DNA of 64,000 nucleotides. It comes from Flavobacterium sp. CG_23.5 (GTDB lineage: Bacteria; Bacteroidota; Bacteroidia; Flavobacteriales; Flavobacteriaceae). The stretch is taken from assembly GCF_017875765.1 (NCBI RefSeq), contig NZ_JAGGNA010000001.1, forward strand, positions 1,751,001-1,815,000, in the 5' to 3' direction. Below, piece after piece: positions 60,601-64,000 of this stretch. Each line of letters opens with the position of its first letter. Within the stretch, counting starts at the first letter, position 1. Below the pieces are notes generated by a model, which saw only the letters and a list, made by a program, of their open reading frames with translations, had not been told where the DNA came from and searched no databases. The translations under genes and the position numbers were made by a program.

Positions 60601-63600
60601 CTATTGATTCTCCTGCTTGGACGGTTGCCGTGGCGGTCAAAGTTTGAATTGGCGATGAAGCACATACCGTTTGATTTCCTCCGCTTACCGGTACAACTGG
60701 TTTTGGATTAATAGTTAAGGTTACTGCAGTTCGGGAGCTACTTACACATGGTGTGGTATTTTTTGCCGATTCCGCGTAGTAGGTTATGGTTCCTATTGAA
60801 CTTAGTGTAGGATTCGATACTACATTTCCTCCAGTTAAAGCATCATACCAAACGATTGTCTCTCCTGCTTGAGCGGTTGCCGTGGCGGTCAAAGTTTGAA
60901 TAGGTGATGAAGCGCATACGGTTTGATTCCCTCCGCTTACTGGAACAACTGGTGTTGGATTTAACGTTAAACTAACGGCCACGCGTGAAGCACTTGCACA
61001 AGAAGTTGTATTATTTATTGATTCAGCATAATAGGTAATGGTTCCCAATGAACTTAAAGTAGGATTTGGCACAACATTTCCTCCAGTTAAGGCATCATAC
61101 CAAACTATTGATTCGCCTGCTTGGGCGGTTGCCGTGGCGGTCAAAGTTTGAATTGGCGATGAAGCACATACCGTTTGATCTCCTCCGCTTACCGGTACAA
61201 CTGGTTTTGGATTTATAGTTAAGGTTACTGCAGTTCGGGAGCTACTTAAACATGGTGTGGTGTTTTTTGCCGATTCCGCGTAGTAGGTAATCGTCCCTAA
61301 TGAATTTAGTGTAGGATTGGATATTACATTCCCTCCAGTTATTGCATCATACCAAACGATCGTTTCTCCTACTTGAGCGGTTGCCGTAGCGGTCAAAGTT
61401 TGAATAGGTGACGAGGCACATACGGTTTGATTCCCTCCGCTTACTGGAACAACTGGTGTTGGATTTAAAGTTAAAGTAACTGCCACACGTGATGGACTCA
61501 CACAAGAAGTTGTATTATTTACCGATTCAGCATAATAGGTAATGGTTCCTAATGAACTTAGTGTAGGATTTGGCACTACATTTCCTCCAGTTAATGCATC
61601 GAACCAAACTATTGATTCTCCTGCTTGGGCGGTTGCCGTGGCGGTCAAAGTTTGAATTGGCGATGAAGCACATACCGTTTGATCTCCTCCGCTTACCGGT
61701 ACAACTGGTTTTGGATTAATAGTTAAGGTTACTGCAGTTCGGGAGCTACTTACACATGGTGTGGTATTTTTTGCCGATTCCGCGTAGTAGGTAATCGTCC
61801 CTAATGAACTTAGAGTAGGATTTGATACTACATTTCCTCCAGTTAAAGCATCATACCAAACGATTGTCTCTCCTGCTTCAGCGGTTGCCGTGGCGGTCAA
61901 AGTTTGAATAGGTGACGAAGCACATACGGTTTGATTCCCTCCGCTTACTGGAACAACTGGTGTTGGATTTAAAGTTAAACTAACGGCCACGCGTGAAGCA
62001 CTTGCACAAGACGTTGTATTATTTACCGATTCAGCATAATAGGTAATGGTTCCTAATGAACTTAGTGTAGGATTTGGCACTACATTTCCTCCAGTTGATG
62101 CATCATACCAAACTATTGATTCTCCTGCTTGGGCGGTTGCCGTGGCGGTCAAAGTTTGAATTGGCGATGAAGCACATACCGTTTGATCTCCTCCGCTTAC
62201 CGGTACAACTGGTTTTGGATTTATAGTTAAGGTTACTGCAGTTCGGGAGCTACTTACACATGGTGTGGTGTTTTTTGCCGATTCCGCGTAGTAGGTTATG
62301 GTCCCTATTGAACTTAGTGTAGGATTCGATACTACATTTCCTCCAGTTAAAGCATCATACCAAACGATTGTCTCTCCTGCTTGAGCGGTTGCCGTGGCGG
62401 TCAAAGTTTGAATAGGTGATGAAGCGCATACGGTTTGGCTACTAGCACTTGGGGTTAATGGCGGAGCATGCAACTCTACCTTTATATCAGCTGTTGATTT
62501 GAGACATACCCCATTACTGATAGTCCATGTGAAAACATATATTCCGTCTAAACTAACTGTAGCAGTAGATGCCCCGCTATTTACAGCACTAAAAATTACC
62601 GTACCTGGCCCCCATGTTACTGACCAGACGCCGGTACCTATTATCGGAGTATTAGCCCCGAGTGGAGCACTTGTTAATGTACAATTATATTGATCGGCAC
62701 CGACTGTGGCCGGTGTAGGTTTTTCATCTAAATTAATTGAAATACTTGCTTCTTTATAACAAGGAATTAAGGCATCTGCAGAAACAACTACCGGATTTGG
62801 ATCTCTAAAATTATAATCAATAGCAACATTTCCATAATCCAATACACTCGTTAATTCTGGACTTAAAAAAGAATTTGTTACAATATCATTTTGCATTGTA
62901 AGTGCAAAAAATTTAATATCCCCTTGCGTATAACCAATTTGTGTTTTCAAAACTGACATTTCAAACCCAAGATCATAATCAGTAATTCCTGCATTCGCAG
63001 CATTAGCACCAAGAATAGGTGTAGGAAGAGTTATAATTGAATTCCCTGTTCTAAGCTCTATAATATCCGATAGATAGTTCGTCCCCAAATCATTTTTTGA
63101 CACAACAAGACAATAATCAGCCTCGAAATAAGAATCGAACCTATTTGCATTTTTATTGAAAAAATTAAAACCTCTCACAGTTGGTGATAAACTGGCAACA
63201 TCACCAAAATTAGACAAATTGAATCCACCTGGTTTTGTATCCAAAAACAACAACATAGTTCCAGTTCCTTGCAACTTACCTGATAAACCAAATACTAAAT
63301 CCTTTTCGGTGGCACTAATTTTAATAGCATTAACATACGCATCAGTTGCACTAAAAGATAGTGGAGCAGAAAGCACATTATCTTCCATTACCCCTTTTCC
63401 CCATGCTTTTTCAGTTATCACGCCATCAAAAGTAACTCCATATCTTGTCCTAACACTAACAATCTGACCTTTCTTTAATGTATTTGTTGTAAATGTTCTA
63501 TTTATAGACATAGGCTGAGCAACTACACCATCAACTGAAAATTCAAAAAAGTCTGCTCCATTATTTGCAGTAAAAGTTAAGGGAGTTCCTTCACAAACTG

Positions 63601-64000
63601 GATTATCAGAAGGAGAAACAACTAATGTAACTGCTGGCGGAGCAACAAATACGGAAGCCACTACTGGAACCCTTATACTGTAATCAGCGCCAGAATGACT
63701 CCATACATAATAAGTCTTCGTTTGACTTATACTTGGACTATAAATAGCACCTGTAAACAATACAGTATTTGATGTTTGACTATCAAACCATTCAATTATA
63801 TCTCCACTACCACCTGATGCAGCCATAAATACCCTTACCGTCAAATCCGCCTCTTCTTTACAAGCACTTCCTGCAGTAGTCCTTGGAGGTGGTATAAGAG
63901 CATTCGACTTAGCAGTTTTTAGATCTTTATTCGATTTTTTAATCGTATCAGCTAAATTAGTGGTCAATAAAACCTGTAAATTTATTTTTGAATTACTAAA
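57695..64000 (-). CDS. Giant cell-surface adhesin with Ig-like repeats and type B (CHU_C) T9SS tail, 5' partial
   Basis: The frame stays open to the right edge. A TTG at 63967 could be taken as a start, but codons upstream (FSNSKINLQVLL before TTNLAD) read on and look like part of a signal-peptide region, so the true start is outside. At least 2101 residues are visible. The parts, in order, are: Ig-like segment; a CBM9/DOMON-like stretch (FDGVITEKAWGKG onward) to about residue 430; an Ig-like domain; 14 near-identical 84-aa Ig-like (CHU_C-associated) units; two divergent units; and two further beta domains. The C-terminus 'GISPDGNGSNDYFDL ... KTGWIYLIREK' is a type B T9SS sorting tail. A PorP/SprF gene follows, as expected. 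Likely role: surface adhesion or gliding. Confidence 0.92.
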   Translation of the reverse strand, partial: FSNSKINLQVLLTTNLADTIKKSNKDLKTAKSNALIPPPRTTAGSACKEEADLTVRVFMAASGGSGDIIEWFDSQTSNTVLFTGAIYSPSISQTKTYYVWSHSGADYSIRVPVVASVFVAPPAVTLVVSPSDNPVCEGTPLTFTANNGADFFEFSVDGVVAQPMSINRTFTTNTLKKGQIVSVRTRYGVTFDGVITEKAWGKGVMEDNVLSAPLSFSATDAYVNAIKISATEKDLVFGLSGKLQGTGTMLLFLDTKPGGFNLSNFGDVASLSPTVRGFNFFNKNANRFDSYFEADYCLVVSKNDLGTNYLSDIIELRTGNSIITLPTPILGANAANAGITDYDLGFEMSVLKTQIGYTQGDIKFFALTMQNDIVTNSFLSPELTSVLDYGNVAIDYNFRDPNPVVVSADALIPCYKEASISINLDEKPTPATVGADQYNCTLTSAPLGANTPIIGTGVWSVTWGPGTVIFSAVNSGASTATVSLDGIYVFTWTISNGVCLKSTADIKVELHAPPLTPSASSQTVCASSPIQTLTATATAQAGETIVWYDALTGGNVVSNPTLSSIGTITYYAESAKNTTPCVSSSRTAVTLTINPKPVVPVSGGDQTVCASSPIQTLTATATAQAGESIVWYDASTGGNVVPNPTLSSLGTITYYAESVNNTTSCASASRVAVSLTLNPTPVVPVSGGNQTVCASSPIQTLTATATAEAGETIVWYDALTGGNVVSNPTLSSLGTITYYAESAKNTTPCVSSSRTAVTLTINPKPVVPVSGGDQTVCASSPIQTLTATATAQAGESIVWFDALTGGNVVPNPTLSSLGTITYYAESVNNTTSCVSPSRVAVTLTLNPTPVVPVSGGNQTVCASSPIQTLTATATAQVGETIVWYDAITGGNVISNPTLNSLGTITYYAESAKNTTPCLSSSRTAVTLTINPKPVVPVSGGDQTVCASSPIQTLTATATAQAGESIVWYDALTGGNVVPNPTLSSLGTITYYAESINNTTSCASASRVAVSLTLNPTPVVPVSGGNQTVCASSPIQTLTATATAQAGETIVWYDALTGGNVVSNPTLSSIGTITYYAESAKNTTPCVSSSRTAVTLTINPKPVVPVSGGNQTVCASSPIQTLTATATVQAGESIVWYDASSGGIVVPNPTLSSLGTITYYAESVNNTTSCASPSRVAVSLTLNPTPVVPVSGGNQTVCASSPIQTLTATATAQAGETIVWYDAITGGNVISNPTLNSLGTITYYAESVKNTTPCVSNSRTAVTLTINPKPIVPVSGGNQTACASSPIQTLTATATAQVGESIVWFDALTGGNVVPNPTLSSLGTITYYAESVNNTTSCASASRVAVSLNLNPTPVVPVSGGNQTVCASSPIQTLTATATAEAGETIVWYDALTGGNVVSNPTLSSIGTITYYAESAKNTTPCVSSSRTAVTLTINPKPVVPVSGGDQTVCASSPIQTLTATATAQAGESIVWYDALTGGNVVPNPTLSSLGTITYYAESVNNTTSCVSPSRVAVTLTLNPTPVVPVSGGNQTVCASSPIQTLTATATAQVGETIVWYDAITGGNVISNPTLNSLGTITYYAESAKNTTPCVSSSRTAVTLTINPKPVVPVSGGDQTACATSPIQTLTATATAQAGESIVWYDALTGGNVMPNPTLSSLGTITYYAESVNNTTSCASASRTAVSLTINARPNVPVSGGDQTECTDGTMTQTLTATAVGNSITWYTAAVGGSVVANPIQVGVGTITYYAESSSGICPSFTRTPVTLTIVGVVPNPIASNQTVCSNGTSTQTLTATAVGNNITWYTALVGGSVVSNPTQVGVGTVSYYAESSIGKCLSASRTKVTLSITAIPVIPTATITKQPTCTNSTGEISIVAQAGAEYSIGSGFQDNPIFTNVPSGSYTISVRFKNNTSCDVKGAVQTIRPIPQQIQFEINGDCEDKDYVLTATPLSNSYDPNNVDFQWKDSSGLIVGTNSNILNVSNLIASTSEKEIFPLNYTLTIISTATGCETTKNVKVETIYCNIQKGISPDGNGSNDYFDLRLLDVKKLEIFDRYGIKVYNQSDYTDQWKGQSNKGEDLPSATYYYVMELNKGETKTGWIYLIREK
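58930..62460 (-). repeat. Tandem 252-bp repeats (14 units) inside the adhesin gene
   Basis: Fourteen 84-aa units alternate between two types. Type A ends in KNTTPC-SSRTAVTLTINPK and type B in NNTTSC-SRVAVSLTLNPT, giving seven A-B pairs and a 504-bp higher period. Units share QTxCASSPIQTLTATAT, IVWYDA and LGTITYYAES cores. Units 4-5 and 12-13 share private variants. A DNA landmark (CACATACGGTTTGATTCCCT) at 59401 recurs at 61417, exactly 2016 bp (8 units) away. Two further, divergent units follow toward the C-terminus (about 58470-58930). Rapid homogenisation and unit shuffling by recombination are likely. Confidence 0.92.

Noticed and set aside
58930..62460. CRISPR or satellite DNA
   Set aside because: The 252-bp period is in frame, codes Ig-like domains without stops, and sits inside one long gene.
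63967..63969. TTG at 63967 as the adhesin start
   Set aside because: The frame stays open upstream to the window edge with signal-peptide-like residues, so the gene is more likely truncated by the window.
1..64000. Prophage, insertion sequence or integrative element genes
   Set aside because: No transposase, integrase, phage structural gene, rRNA or att-like duplication at the single tRNA was seen.

Overview
The window looks like chromosome of a Flavobacteriaceae bacterium, most likely Flavobacterium or a close relative. Evidence: strong A+T richness; repeated -7 promoter boxes of the Bacteroidetes type TAnnTTTG, several with a TTG -33 element; type IX secretion / gliding genes (gldJ, porU, porV); PorP/SprF and CHU_C-type adhesin genes; and proteins with T9SS C-terminal sorting domains. 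I saw no integrase, transposase, phage or CRISPR genes. Most of the window is core chromosome, densely packed, with many bidirectional terminators between convergent genes.

Layout. 1-5.1 kb: the end of a TPR protein gene, a Kbp-like BON-LysM gene, then a minus-strand run hpt-adk-CNNM/CorC-obg, with a repeat element filling the adk-CorC gap. 5.3-8.8 kb: a DUF1800-DUF1501 pair; the DUF1501 protein has a twin-arginine N-terminus and a T9SS tail. 8.9-13.7 kb: purK-purE, an unrecognised 223-aa protein, and an M3 peptidase. 13.7-18.7 kb: a DUF4143 ATPase behind a striking repeated operator, a UbiA-like membrane protein, and gcvP. 19.0-23.3 kb: KAS III-like synthase, methyltransferase, GT2 and an MlaE/MlaF-like lipid ABC transporter. 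23.3-32.2 kb: SprT-like, SDR, GNAT, M28 peptidase, a six-gene minus-strand operon (YHS, DoxX, DinB, NRDE, ATP-grasp, LysE-like) behind a Crp/Fnr gene, and an acyl-CoA dehydrogenase. 32.2-38.9 kb: anmK, DUF2809, Glu/Leu-type dehydrogenase, TonB-like, exbB-exbD, folC and tRNA-Val(TAC). 38.9-49.5 kb: GH30 hydrolase, murF, gldJ, porU, porV and cdd. 49.6-54.8 kb: pdhA-pdhC, a glycosyltransferase and miaE. 54.8 kb to the right edge: an OmpA/TPR/PD40 protein, a PorP/SprF protein and a giant adhesin whose 5' end lies outside the window.

How the parts connect. PorU and PorV (sortase and shuttle) and GldJ build and serve the type IX secretion machine. Two likely cargoes are also here: the DUF1501 protein (type A tail) and the adhesin (type B/CHU_C tail, next to its expected SprF partner). 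exbB/exbD and the TonB-like protein would supply energy to outer-membrane receptors. murF and anmK serve peptidoglycan synthesis and recycling.

Items most worth a second look: (1) the 33-bp tandem inverted repeats that contain the -33 element of the DUF4143 ATPase promoter; (2) the alternating A/B Ig-like array in the adhesin, with an 8-unit (2016-bp) long-range duplication; (3) a Crp/Fnr-like palindrome placed about 33 bp upstream of the -7 box of the YHS-DoxX operon; (4) a decaying triplication of the 3' end of the DUF1800 gene; (5) a dispersed intergenic repeat family with three clear copies and one weaker one.
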